Made by a program: the position numbers and the translations under genes. Shown here piece after piece: positions 16,141 to 24,097 of a DNA stretch of 64,000 bases. Source of the DNA: Chryseobacterium camelliae (lineage in GTDB: Bacteria; Bacteroidota; Bacteroidia; Flavobacteriales; Weeksellaceae); assembly GCF_027920545.1 (NCBI RefSeq), contig NZ_CP115859.1, positions 2,821,001 to 2,885,000 on the forward strand, read 5' to 3'. The notes beneath the pieces were generated by a model. It saw nothing but the letters and a program-made list of their open reading frames with translations, made no database searches and was not told the DNA's origin. The number at the start of each line of letters is the position of its first letter. Within the stretch, counting starts at the first letter, position 1.

Positions 16141-16156
16141 GATTTTTAAAAATAAA

Positions 16157-16187
16157 TTTTGCAAAAACAAAAAATATTGTATCTTTG
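16157..16187 (+). promoter_or_regulatory. Promoter of the third tRNA-Lys gene
   Basis: TTTTG at 16157-16161 and TATCTTTG at 16180-16187 are separated by 18 bp, as in the promoter at 15641-15671. The duplicated tRNA therefore has its own promoter. Confidence 0.75.
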
Positions 16188-16241
16188 CACCGCTTAAAAA
16201 AACAAAAACATTCTTTTTAATGTATTTGTAGATAAGTGACC

Positions 16242-16314
16242 GACTCGGTAGCTCAGCTGGTAGAGCAATACACTTTTAATGTATGGGTCCTGGGTTCGAA
16301 TCCCAGCCGGGTCA
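16242..16314 (+). tRNA. tRNA-Lys (anticodon TTT), third copy
   Basis: Identical to the first copy, including the T-G pair in the acceptor stem. It is preceded by its own promoter and followed by its own terminator. Confidence 0.97.
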
Positions 16315-16370
16315 CAAGTTTACTGAAAAGTAAATTTTTTTCATATTAATATTTTGTGATTTGGTGTTTC

Positions 16371-16392
16371 AAAGGCTTCGTAAGAAGCCTTT
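16371..16392 (+). terminator. Terminator of the third tRNA-Lys gene
   Basis: Exact copy of the hairpin at 16119-16140, followed by a longer T run. Confidence 0.85.
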
Positions 16393-16460
16393 GATTTTTT
16401 TTATATATTAAGAAATATGAGCTTTGGTATGACTGAAGAGACGTATTGCAGCAAATCAAA

Positions 16461-16486
16461 AAACTCTGACGTTGCCATCAGAGTTT
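16461..16486 (-). terminator. Terminator of panC
   Basis: AAACTCTGA and TCAGAGTTT form a 9-bp stem with an 8-nt loop. The minus strand continues into a T run, 27 bp past the panC stop. Confidence 0.7.
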
Positions 16487-16512
16487 GTGTTTTATAAAAG
16501 TATATTGCAATA

Positions 16513-17361
16513 TTAATCTAAATGCATATTGTCAATTAATCTTACTCCATCCACAACAACTACAATAAAAGCCCTGAAGTTTCTGTCTTTCTGAAAAGAA
16601 TCGGTTTCTTTTAAAGTTTCTTCGTCTGCAATTAGAAAATATTCGAGTTGCATACCTTGTTGGTGATCGAAGATGTCCTGCACTTTATCTTTGATTTCTG
16701 CTATGGTGATTTCTTTAAACCAGCTATTTACCTTTTTTAATGTGTCGTAAATGATTTTGGCTGCTTCTTTTCTGTCCTCATGGAGTCTTTGGTTTCTGGA
16801 ACTTAATGCTAAGCCATTGCTGGCTCTGTAAATGGGAACTCCTTTTATTTTAATGGGCAGCTTTCTCTTTTCAACCATTTTCTTAATAATGGCTAATTGC
16901 TGGAAGTCTTTTTCCCCGAAATAAGCATTGTCGGGTTGTATCTGTCTGAAAAGCTCTTCTACAACCGTTCCGACCCCGTCGAAATGTCCCGGACGTGATT
17001 TTCCTTCCATTTCGTTTTCTAATCCGTCGAAATCATAGTGCTGGCTTTCTGTTTTTTCAGGGTAGATATCTGCCACTTCAGGAGTGTAAACAGCATCTAC
17101 CAATCCTGAATTTTTTAGAATTAAAATATCTCGGCTGATATCTCTGGGGTATTTTTCTAAGTCTTCAGGGTTGTTGAACTGAGTGGGATTTACGAAAATT
17201 GAAGAAATGACAAGGTCGTTTTCTTTTCGGGCTTCTTCATAAAGAGAAAGGTGTCCGTTGTGCAATGCGCCCATCGTTGGAGCAAAGCCTATTTTTTTTC
17301 CCATTTCTTTCTGTCTCTCAATGAAATCCTGAAGTGTTTTTTTATTTTTTAAAACTTCCAT
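16513..17361 (-). CDS. panC: Pantothenate synthetase
   Basis: This cytosolic enzyme joins pantoate and beta-alanine with ATP to give pantothenate, the vitamin B5 step of coenzyme A synthesis. The 282-residue length is normal. The nucleotide-binding signature PTMGALHNGH (residues 28-37) contains the two HIGH-like histidines His34 and His37. SIFVNPTQFNNPED, PEKTESQHYDFDGLE, RPGHFDGVGTVVEELF, YFGEKDFQQL and LALSSRNQRL are all present. It is divergent from the glycogen-synthase-like gene and has its own promoter box and terminator. Confidence 0.96.
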   Translation of the reverse strand: MEVLKNKKTLQDFIERQKEMGKKIGFAPTMGALHNGHLSLYEEARKENDLVISSIFVNPTQFNNPEDLEKYPRDISRDILILKNSGLVDAVYTPEVADIYPEKTESQHYDFDGLENEMEGKSRPGHFDGVGTVVEELFRQIQPDNAYFGEKDFQQLAIIKKMVEKRKLPIKIKGVPIYRASNGLALSSRNQRLHEDRKEAAKIIYDTLKKVNSWFKEITIAEIKDKVQDIFDHQQGMQLEYFLIADEETLKETDSFQKDRNFRAFIVVVVDGVRLIDNMHLD

Positions 17362-17381
17362 AGTTTGTTATAATAATATTT

Positions 17382-17389
17382 CAAAAATA
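17382..17389 (-). promoter_or_regulatory. Bacteroidetes -7 box for panC
   Basis: The minus strand reads TATTTTTG, matching TAnnTTTG, 20 bp before the panC ATG. Confidence 0.5.
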
Positions 17390-17484
17390 CTAAAAATATC
17401 ATACAATACTGTGTGGTTTGATAATTTGAAAAAGGGAATTATCGTAAAAAAATGTTAATTAAAATAATGTTGGATGTTTTTTTG

Positions 17485-17492
17485 TAATTTTG
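17485..17492 (+). promoter_or_regulatory. Bacteroidetes -7 box for the glycogen-synthase-like gene
   Basis: TAATTTTG followed by CAC matches the canonical box and lies 39 bp before the ATG at 17532. Confidence 0.6.
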
Positions 17493-17531
17493 CACATTAA
17501 AGCATTTTTACAAAAAATTAGATAGAAGTTT

Positions 17532-18302
17532 ATGCCGAATCAAAAGATACTGTACATTACCACAGAAATGTACCCTTATCAGGAAGATACAAATTTAGCA
17601 ACAGTGGTAAACAAAATGGCACTTAAGATGCACAACGATGGCAATGATGTAAGAGTTTTTATGCCAAGATTTGGACAAATAAGTGAAAGGAAGTTTCAGC
17701 TCCATGAGGTTATTCGTCTCTCAGGAATGAATATTATTATCAATGACCTGGATCAGCCTCTTATTATTAAGGTAGCTTCTCTTCCTGGGGAAAGACTTCA
17801 GGTTTACTTTATAGATAATGAAGAATATTTCAAAAGAAAGCAATATTATTTTGATGATGAAGGAAACCCTTTTGAAGACAATGATGAAAGAGCAATCTTT
17901 TTTGCAAGGGGGGTTATTGAGACCATTAAAAAACTAAACTGGGTTCCGGATGTGATTCACCTGAATGGATGGATGTCTTCTTTCGTTCCTATTTATTTGA
18001 AAACATATTACGAAACTGACGCATATTTCAAAGATGCTAAAATAGTATTGTCTCTTTACAATGAGAAGGATGCTGCATTAAGCGACAAAATTGAGGAAAA
18101 GCTTAATTTTGATAATATTTCCGGTTTAAAAACGTTAAGTAATCCAACAATTGAAAACGTTGTGATTGAAAGTATGAGCTATGTAGACTCTATTGTAAAA
18201 GGAGATGAGTTCTTAAACGAAAATTTAGACAAAGCTTTCAACGAAACCAATACATCAAAATCAGAATATCTTGATGTAGATTCTATAAACCAACTTTATT
18301 AA
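17532..18302 (+). CDS. Glycogen/starch synthase N-terminal-domain protein, no C-terminal domain
   Basis: The 256-residue protein resembles only the first Rossmann domain of GT5 glycogen synthases: ILYITTEMYPY at the start, VRVFMPRFGQI, DERAIFFARGVIE and PDVIHLNGWMSSFVP. The C-terminal GT-B domain is absent. The ADP-glucose-binding KxGGL motif that should follow the first strand is replaced by QEDTNLATVV. It therefore probably does not synthesise glycogen by itself, though databases often name such proteins glycogen synthase. It is separated by 13 bp from the DUF4270 lipoprotein gene and heads a unit that continues to glmS, which points to an envelope or sugar-precursor role (inference). Confidence 0.75.
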   Translation: MPNQKILYITTEMYPYQEDTNLATVVNKMALKMHNDGNDVRVFMPRFGQISERKFQLHEVIRLSGMNIIINDLDQPLIIKVASLPGERLQVYFIDNEEYFKRKQYYFDDEGNPFEDNDERAIFFARGVIETIKKLNWVPDVIHLNGWMSSFVPIYLKTYYETDAYFKDAKIVLSLYNEKDAALSDKIEEKLNFDNISGLKTLSNPTIENVVIESMSYVDSIVKGDEFLNENLDKAFNETNTSKSEYLDVDSINQLY

Positions 18303-18315
18303 AAAACACATTTTA

Positions 18316-19899
18316 ATGACTTATACTATTAAAAAATCTTTCGCCATTCTGTTTATGGCGATTTTTGGAAGTGTATTATTATATAATTGCGAACCTGAAC
18401 CAGATAGTTTAGGAGAGCAATTGTTTTTGAATGGGGCAGTTCAGGGCGATGAGACACCTTATGATGTAATTGCTTTTAATATTGATAATAATGATAGTAT
18501 CCGCAGTGATGCAGGGAAATTGGGAGCCGGAGTTCTTGGTGCTTTTTCAGAAGAGCAGTTTGGTATGCAGAAAGCTTCTTATCTTACGCAGCTGAGATTA
18601 TCAACGTATGACCCTGATTTTGGGAAAAATGCAATTGTAGATTCAGTGGTTTTGGTAATGAAGCCAACTTATGCGGCTGATTCGGTTACCACAACTACGG
18701 ATGAAAATTATGTCTTTGCTGGTGTTGATGGTAATGTAGACGCTAAAAAAGTGGTAAATACATATCCTGTAAGTAAATTTGGAAAAGCCAAAATAAATGG
18801 TAAAACTACATTTAATATTAAAGTATATGAAGTCACAGATTTCCTAAAATCAGCTTCCGATACTGTAAAATCTAACCAGACTTTTGCATATGATCCAGCG
18901 GTTTTGGGCTCAAAAGAATTTAAAGGAGATATAAGTTCTGTAGCCATTACGAAAGATGATGGAGGAAGTTCGTTGTTTACAGCATCTACCCCGGGAATTA
19001 GAATTAAGCTTGATAAAGATTTTTTCCAAACTAAAGTTATTGCGAAGCAGGACAAACCTGAACTTCAGGATGCTTCTAATTTTATAAGACATATTAAAGG
19101 TCTTAGAATAGCAGTAGATGAAACAGATGGGTATTTATTCCAATTTTCTCCAAATACTATGGAACTCATCATGTATTATAAATATGATAAAGTAGATGGA
19201 AGTACAACAACAAGACCCCAAACAACTTATTCGTTTGATCTAGGATCATCTAACACACATATTGGACAATATCAGTATGATAGAACTGATTCTGAGTGGT
19301 CTAAGAGCACAATTGGAAATCCAAACGCTAATGTAGGAGATAAAAGACTATTCTTACAGGGAATGGGGGGACCTTCTATAGGTGTGAAAATTCCTCAATC
19401 TACAATAGAACTACTTAAACAAAAGTATAATGATAAAACGGCGATCATTAGTGCTAAAATAAGAATATATGCAGATCCATTATGGAATAATAACTACACT
19501 AAGCCAACAACGCTTACTTTCTTACAAAAATATCAGAAAGATAATAAAACTAAAACTAATTTTACAGATGACATATTTAGTTTAGCTGCTGTTCCGGGAT
19601 ATACTATTTTTAAATATTATGATCTTGATAAAAAGCGATCATATTATGAATTTATTGTAACCAAATCTGTAAAAGAACTTGTGGAAGAAGACAATATTGA
19701 TGATTATGACCCGACAAAGAAATCTACTATCTATTTTAGAATTGATATGGGAGCATTTTTAAGCAATTCAGCGGGAACTGGTTTAGCAGGATTTCAATAT
19801 ACTTCTAGATCGTATAATACAAACAGGGTTGTGCTGATAGGGAACGATTCTTCTAGCCAAGATAAAATACAACTTTTAGTTGTTCATAGTAAAAAATAA
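18316..19899 (+). CDS. DUF4270 family lipoprotein
   Basis: This 527-residue protein has an SP-II signal with lipidated Cys25 (LLYNC followed by EPEPDS). The body is beta-rich and contains the family features GEQLFLNGAVQGDET, SYLTQLRLSTYDPDFG and KRLFLQGMGGPS. DUF4270 lipoproteins are common in Bacteroidetes, and their molecular role is not established to my knowledge. The acidic residues right after the cysteine resemble the lipoprotein export signal described for surface-exposed lipoproteins of this phylum, so surface location is possible. It lies between the glycogen-synthase-like gene and glmS with gaps of 13 and 27 bp, which suggests one operon. Confidence 0.85.
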   Translation: MTYTIKKSFAILFMAIFGSVLLYNCEPEPDSLGEQLFLNGAVQGDETPYDVIAFNIDNNDSIRSDAGKLGAGVLGAFSEEQFGMQKASYLTQLRLSTYDPDFGKNAIVDSVVLVMKPTYAADSVTTTTDENYVFAGVDGNVDAKKVVNTYPVSKFGKAKINGKTTFNIKVYEVTDFLKSASDTVKSNQTFAYDPAVLGSKEFKGDISSVAITKDDGGSSLFTASTPGIRIKLDKDFFQTKVIAKQDKPELQDASNFIRHIKGLRIAVDETDGYLFQFSPNTMELIMYYKYDKVDGSTTTRPQTTYSFDLGSSNTHIGQYQYDRTDSEWSKSTIGNPNANVGDKRLFLQGMGGPSIGVKIPQSTIELLKQKYNDKTAIISAKIRIYADPLWNNNYTKPTTLTFLQKYQKDNKTKTNFTDDIFSLAAVPGYTIFKYYDLDKKRSYYEFIVTKSVKELVEEDNIDDYDPTKKSTIYFRIDMGAFLSNSAGTGLAGFQYTSRSYNTNRVVLIGNDSSSQDKIQLLVVHSKK

Positions 19900-19926
19900 A
19901 ATACAAATAAAAACACGAGATAAATT

Positions 19927-21780
19927 ATGTGCGGAATAGTAGGGTATACGGGATTTCAGGATGCGTATGATATTGTTATCAACGGTCTTAGAAGATTGGA
20001 ATATAGAGGATATGACAGTGCCGGGATTGTTTTAGAAGATGGAAACAGTAACTTTGAAGTTGAAAAAACGAAAGGAAAAGTAGATGACTTAGTAAAGATT
20101 TCTGAAGGGCTGAAAGGTACTGCTAAAATCGGTATGGGGCATACTCGTTGGGCTACCCACGGAGTTCCTAGTGATAGAAACTCGCATCCACATCTTTCTA
20201 ATAATAATAAAATTGCGCTTGTTCATAATGGTATCATTGAGAACTATGATACGATTAAGACAATGCTTACTGAAAAAGGTTTTACTTTTAAATCAGAGAC
20301 TGATACAGAGGTTTTGGTGAATCTTATTCAGTATTTTATGGATCTAAACTCTGAAATGGATTTTCCTACTGCGGTAAGATATGCACTTAATGAAGTATAT
20401 GGTGCGTATGCTATCACGGTAATGCATGAGGATTTTCCGGGGGTACTGGTTGTAGGAAGGCTGGGATCTCCTTTGGCAATAGGTATTGGTGAAAAAGAAT
20501 ATTTTATTGCTTCTGATGCTTCCCCTTTTGTAGAATTTACGAAGGAAGCTATTTATCTTGAAGAAGGTCATATGGCTACAATCTCTTTAGAAAATGGGGT
20601 AGATATCAGAACGATTAACGATAACTCTAAAATTGAGGCTGAAATTCAAGAGCTTAAATTGAGCCTTGAGCAGATTGAAAAAGGAGGTTACGAACATTTT
20701 ATGTTGAAAGAAATTTTTGAGCAGCCAAAATCTATACATGATACGATGAGAGGGAGGCTTCTTGTAGATGAAGGAGTTATCAAAATGGCGGGAATCTGGG
20801 ATCATATCGAAAGATTCAAAAATGCGAACAGAATTATCATTATTGCTTGTGGAACCTCTTGGCATGCTGGTCTTATCGGTGAATATTTAATTGAAGAATA
20901 TGCGAGAATTCCGGTTGAAGTAGAGTATGCTTCGGAATTCAGATATAGAAACCCAATCATTACCGATAAAGATGTGGTTATCGCGATTTCTCAATCAGGA
21001 GAAACAGCCGATACTATGGCGGCATTAAAATTAGCTAAAGAAAAAGGAGCATTTATATATGGTATCTGTAATGTGGTAGATTCTTCAATTGCAAGGATTA
21101 CAGATGCAGGTTCATATACACACGCAGGTCCTGAAATCGGAGTCGCTTCTACAAAAGCCTTTACTGCACAATTAACAATTCTTACATTAATTGCATTTAA
21201 ATTAGGTAAACACAACGGAAACCTGGGAAATGCGGATTTTATGAGCTTAATTGCTGAGTTGGATGCTATCCCTAAAAGAATTGAAGAGGTTCTAAGTTCA
21301 ACACACGAATTGGTTCAAAACATTGCGAAAGACTTTGTAAATACTACCAACTTCCTGTATCTAGGAAGAGGATATAATTATCCGGCAGCATTAGAAGGAG
21401 CTTTGAAGTTAAAGGAAATTTCTTATATCCATGCGGAAGGATATCCGGCTGCAGAAATGAAGCACGGACCAATTGCCTTAATTGATGAAAACATGCCAAT
21501 CGTTATTATTGCTCCGAAAAAAGGACATTATGATAAGATTGTAAGCAATGTTCAGGAAATTAAAGCGAGAAAAGGGAAAGTTATTGCTGTAGTTAATAAA
21601 GGAGATACCCAAGTAAGTGCGATGGCTGATTATGTGATCGAAATTCCTGAGACGTCAGAATGTTTCTCACCAATTGTTGCATCAGTGCCATTACAGCTAT
21701 TGGCGTACTATATTGCAGTATATAGAGGAGCGAATGTAGATCAGCCAAGAAACCTTGCAAAATCTGTAACCGTGGAATAA
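19927..21780 (+). CDS. glmS: Glutamine--fructose-6-phosphate aminotransferase (isomerizing)
   Basis: This cytosolic enzyme makes glucosamine-6-phosphate from fructose-6-phosphate and glutamine, the entry point of peptidoglycan and LPS amino-sugar synthesis. The N-terminal nucleophile Cys2 is in MCGIVGYTG. The glutaminase domain has EYRGYDSAGI, GHTRWATHG and VHNGIIENY. The two SIS domains contain IACGTSWHAG, ISQSGETADT, ASTKAFTAQ, LGRGYNYPAALEGALKLKE and HAEGYPAAEMKHGPIALI. The C-terminus ends NLAKSVTVE as usual, and the 617-residue length is normal. No glmS ribozyme is evident in the 27-bp gap upstream, as expected outside Gram-positives. Confidence 0.97.
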   Translation: MCGIVGYTGFQDAYDIVINGLRRLEYRGYDSAGIVLEDGNSNFEVEKTKGKVDDLVKISEGLKGTAKIGMGHTRWATHGVPSDRNSHPHLSNNNKIALVHNGIIENYDTIKTMLTEKGFTFKSETDTEVLVNLIQYFMDLNSEMDFPTAVRYALNEVYGAYAITVMHEDFPGVLVVGRLGSPLAIGIGEKEYFIASDASPFVEFTKEAIYLEEGHMATISLENGVDIRTINDNSKIEAEIQELKLSLEQIEKGGYEHFMLKEIFEQPKSIHDTMRGRLLVDEGVIKMAGIWDHIERFKNANRIIIIACGTSWHAGLIGEYLIEEYARIPVEVEYASEFRYRNPIITDKDVVIAISQSGETADTMAALKLAKEKGAFIYGICNVVDSSIARITDAGSYTHAGPEIGVASTKAFTAQLTILTLIAFKLGKHNGNLGNADFMSLIAELDAIPKRIEEVLSSTHELVQNIAKDFVNTTNFLYLGRGYNYPAALEGALKLKEISYIHAEGYPAAEMKHGPIALIDENMPIVIIAPKKGHYDKIVSNVQEIKARKGKVIAVVNKGDTQVSAMADYVIEIPETSECFSPIVASVPLQLLAYYIAVYRGANVDQPRNLAKSVTVE

Positions 21781-21888
21781 AAAATTGGTGTAAATAAAAT
21801 AAATTTAGATTTCTTCCGTTATTTCAAAAAAAATCTTAAAAGTTTCTTAAAAAAATTATATATTTACGGCTTAATTATAAAAATTAAC

Positions 21889-23307
21889 ATGAAAAGGATA
21901 TTTCTTTTATTATTGTCTGCGTCAGTAGCGTCGGTATCTTGTTCAGGTGGTGGTACTTCTTCTGTAGGGAAACCAGGAACGAAAGGAGAATTGATACCAA
22001 GAGAAAAAGCAAAATCATTTGTTGCGGAAAGACCATTTGGTATGGTTGCGATTCCTGCAGGCTCGTTTATAGCGGGTATGGCAGATCAAGACCCGACAAA
22101 CTCTCCGGAAAAAGCAGCGTTGAAAACATCAACGGTTTCTTCTTTCTTTATGGACGAAGCTGAAACTACGAATGCGGAATACAGATTGTTTATTAATTAT
22201 GTGAGAGACTCTATCGCTAGAACATTGCTTGCGGAAGCAGCAGGTGAAGGTGGAGATGGAAAAGGAAAAGGAGCAAGTATAGGAGACTATGCTTACCTGG
22301 CTAAAAAAGAAGACAATTTAACACCATATCAAGAATATTTAGAAGGTCAAGGTGGCGGAGATGAAGGAAGCTACGATGCAAGTAAGAAATTAGATTGGAA
22401 GATTCCATTGAACTGGAATACTTCAAAATATCCGGATGTAGAATACGCAGAGGTTTTAGAATCAATGTATCTTCCGGCTTCTTCTAGAGTAGGAAGTGAG
22501 AGACTTTTGGATGTAAGTAAATTAAAATATACTTATCAGTGGGGAGACATGGATGCCGCTATTGCGGAGAATGAAAGAGGTGCGAATTATTTGAAAAAAG
22601 AAAGTATTGCTATTTATCCAGATACTACAGTATGGGTAAAAGACTTCCATTTTGCTTATAATGAGCCTTTGTTCGAACAATATTTTTGGCACAAAGCATA
22701 TAAAGACTATCCTGTAGTAGGGGTAACTTGGGATCAGGCAAGAGCATATTGTAATTTCAGAACCAAATTAAAGTCTGATTATAATGAAAGCTTAAAAAGA
22801 AGAAAACAAAAACCAATGATCTTCAGACTTCCTACAGAAATTGAATGGGAATATGCTGCAAAAGGAGGAAAACAAAATGCAACCTATCCTTGGGGAGGAC
22901 CTTATTTAATGGATGATAGAGGTTGTTACCTTGCAAACTTTAAGCCAAAAAGAGGTAACTATATGGAGGATGATAAAAAAGGTACTTATACCTATACTGC
23001 TCCGGTAAAGAAATTTAGAAAGAACGGATTTGGTTTGTATGATATGGCAGGAAATGTTTCTGAATGGACAGAATCTGGATACAACAATTCATCTGCGGTA
23101 TTTACTTCTACGCTTAATCCATCTACTAAAGATAAATCAGACTCTAGAAAATCTGTAAGAGGAGGATCTTGGAAAGATGTTGGGTATATGTTGATGACAG
23201 GTATGAGAGATTGGGAAAGAAAAGATTCTGCAAGAAGTTATATTGGATTTAGAACAGTACAGGATATTCCTGAAGCTGCTGTAAAACCAAGAAGAATAAA
23301 CAGATAA
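21889..23307 (+). CDS. gldK: Gliding motility / T9SS lipoprotein GldK
   Basis: GldK forms, with GldN, the periplasmic ring complex of the type IX secretion system under the outer membrane. The 472-residue protein has an SP-II signal with Cys18 (SVASVSC followed by SGGG). The rest is a formylglycine-generating-enzyme-like fold used structurally: FGMVAIPAGSFIAG at the start, YPVVGVTWDQARAYC, RLPTEIEWEYAAKGG, GLYDMAGNVSEWTESG and SVRGGSWKD near the end. It is the first gene of gldK-gldL-gldM-gldN, with gaps of 45, 52 and 22 bp. An AT-rich gap of 108 bp precedes it, with a possible weak -7 box (TATATTTA). Confidence 0.95.
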   Translation: MKRIFLLLLSASVASVSCSGGGTSSVGKPGTKGELIPREKAKSFVAERPFGMVAIPAGSFIAGMADQDPTNSPEKAALKTSTVSSFFMDEAETTNAEYRLFINYVRDSIARTLLAEAAGEGGDGKGKGASIGDYAYLAKKEDNLTPYQEYLEGQGGGDEGSYDASKKLDWKIPLNWNTSKYPDVEYAEVLESMYLPASSRVGSERLLDVSKLKYTYQWGDMDAAIAENERGANYLKKESIAIYPDTTVWVKDFHFAYNEPLFEQYFWHKAYKDYPVVGVTWDQARAYCNFRTKLKSDYNESLKRRKQKPMIFRLPTEIEWEYAAKGGKQNATYPWGGPYLMDDRGCYLANFKPKRGNYMEDDKKGTYTYTAPVKKFRKNGFGLYDMAGNVSEWTESGYNNSSAVFTSTLNPSTKDKSDSRKSVRGGSWKDVGYMLMTGMRDWERKDSARSYIGFRTVQDIPEAAVKPRRINR

Positions 23308-23352
23308 CCAATAAAAACTAATTTACACTAACATTAAAAAAAACTAACTTAT

Positions 23353-24045
23353 ATGTTTAAGACTAAAGATGCTTGGATGAATTTTTTCTATTCATTCGGT
23401 GCTGCAATTGTAATTCTTGGAGCTTGGCTTAAAATTACTCACATTACATTGGGACCTATTAATGGTAATATCGCTCTTACAGTAGGACTTATTACTGAAG
23501 CTATTATCTTCATCATTTTTGCCTTCGACCCTCCGAAAAATGAAGAGTCTTATGCTTGGGAAAATGTTTATCCTGAATTATTAGATAAGCATGCAAACCC
23601 TAACCCGTTGCATTCTAATGTTTCTACTAGAAACAATAGTAATCATTTAGCAGAATTAGAGAATTCTCTTTCTGGTAAACTTGACAAAATGTTGCAGGAT
23701 GCAAAACTTGATGTTCAGTTATTTGACAGATTAAGAACAGGAATCGATAAATTTTCTAGCTCTGTAGATCAGATCAACCAAACAGTAGATGTATCTGCTT
23801 CTACTCACAAATATAACGATCAGTTGAACAAAGCTGCTGAACATATGGAAAGTATGAATGCTTTATACGCTATGCAATTGGAAAGCGGTAAAAGACAATC
23901 AGAATTTGCAAATAAATATGTTGCAGATATGCAAAAATCTGCTGAACAATCAGAAAAATTCAACCAAGAGTTACAAGGCTTAACGTCTAATTTAAATAAT
24001 TTAAATAGAGTTTATGGCGGTATGTTAACTGCGATGAAGTCTTAA
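23353..24045 (+). CDS. gldL: T9SS motor stator GldL
   Basis: GldL is the inner-membrane partner of GldM; together they form a proton-driven rotary motor that powers type IX secretion and gliding. The 230-residue protein has two N-terminal transmembrane helices (about residues 10-30 and 37-58) and a long cytoplasmic helical tail with SSSVDQINQTVD-like heptads. Lys27 in the first helix and Glu49 in the second match the positions of the charged residues reported to matter for proton use in Flavobacterium johnsoniae GldL (from memory). Ordered between gldK and gldM, as in other members of the phylum. Confidence 0.95.
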   Translation: MFKTKDAWMNFFYSFGAAIVILGAWLKITHITLGPINGNIALTVGLITEAIIFIIFAFDPPKNEESYAWENVYPELLDKHANPNPLHSNVSTRNNSNHLAELENSLSGKLDKMLQDAKLDVQLFDRLRTGIDKFSSSVDQINQTVDVSASTHKYNDQLNKAAEHMESMNALYAMQLESGKRQSEFANKYVADMQKSAEQSEKFNQELQGLTSNLNNLNRVYGGMLTAMKS

Positions 24046-24097
24046 TTTCTTAACCATTTCTAAATTTTAATTATTTAATCAAACAAAAGAAAAGAGA

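Larger units (their letters stand above)
15988..16147 (+). repeat. 160-bp direct duplication, first copy (tRNA-Lys plus terminator)
   Basis: This stretch recurs 252 bp downstream at 16240-16399 with one difference that I found, in the acceptor stem (CCGAGTC here, CCGGGTC there). It spans the whole tRNA-Lys, its trailer and its terminator. Confidence 0.85.
16240..16399 (+). repeat. 160-bp direct duplication, second copy
   Basis: This is the downstream partner of 15988-16147 and contains a complete tRNA-Lys and terminator. Confidence 0.85.

Noticed and set aside
17532..18302. Calling this gene glgA
   Set aside because: Second GT-B domain and the KxGGL motif are missing, so the symbol would mislead.
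18708..19055. 115-codon minus-strand frame inside the DUF4270 gene
   Set aside because: Antisense shadow without start context or family match.
19900..19926. glmS ribozyme upstream of glmS
   Set aside because: The gap is only 27 bp with no ribozyme core; the ribozyme is not expected in this phylum.
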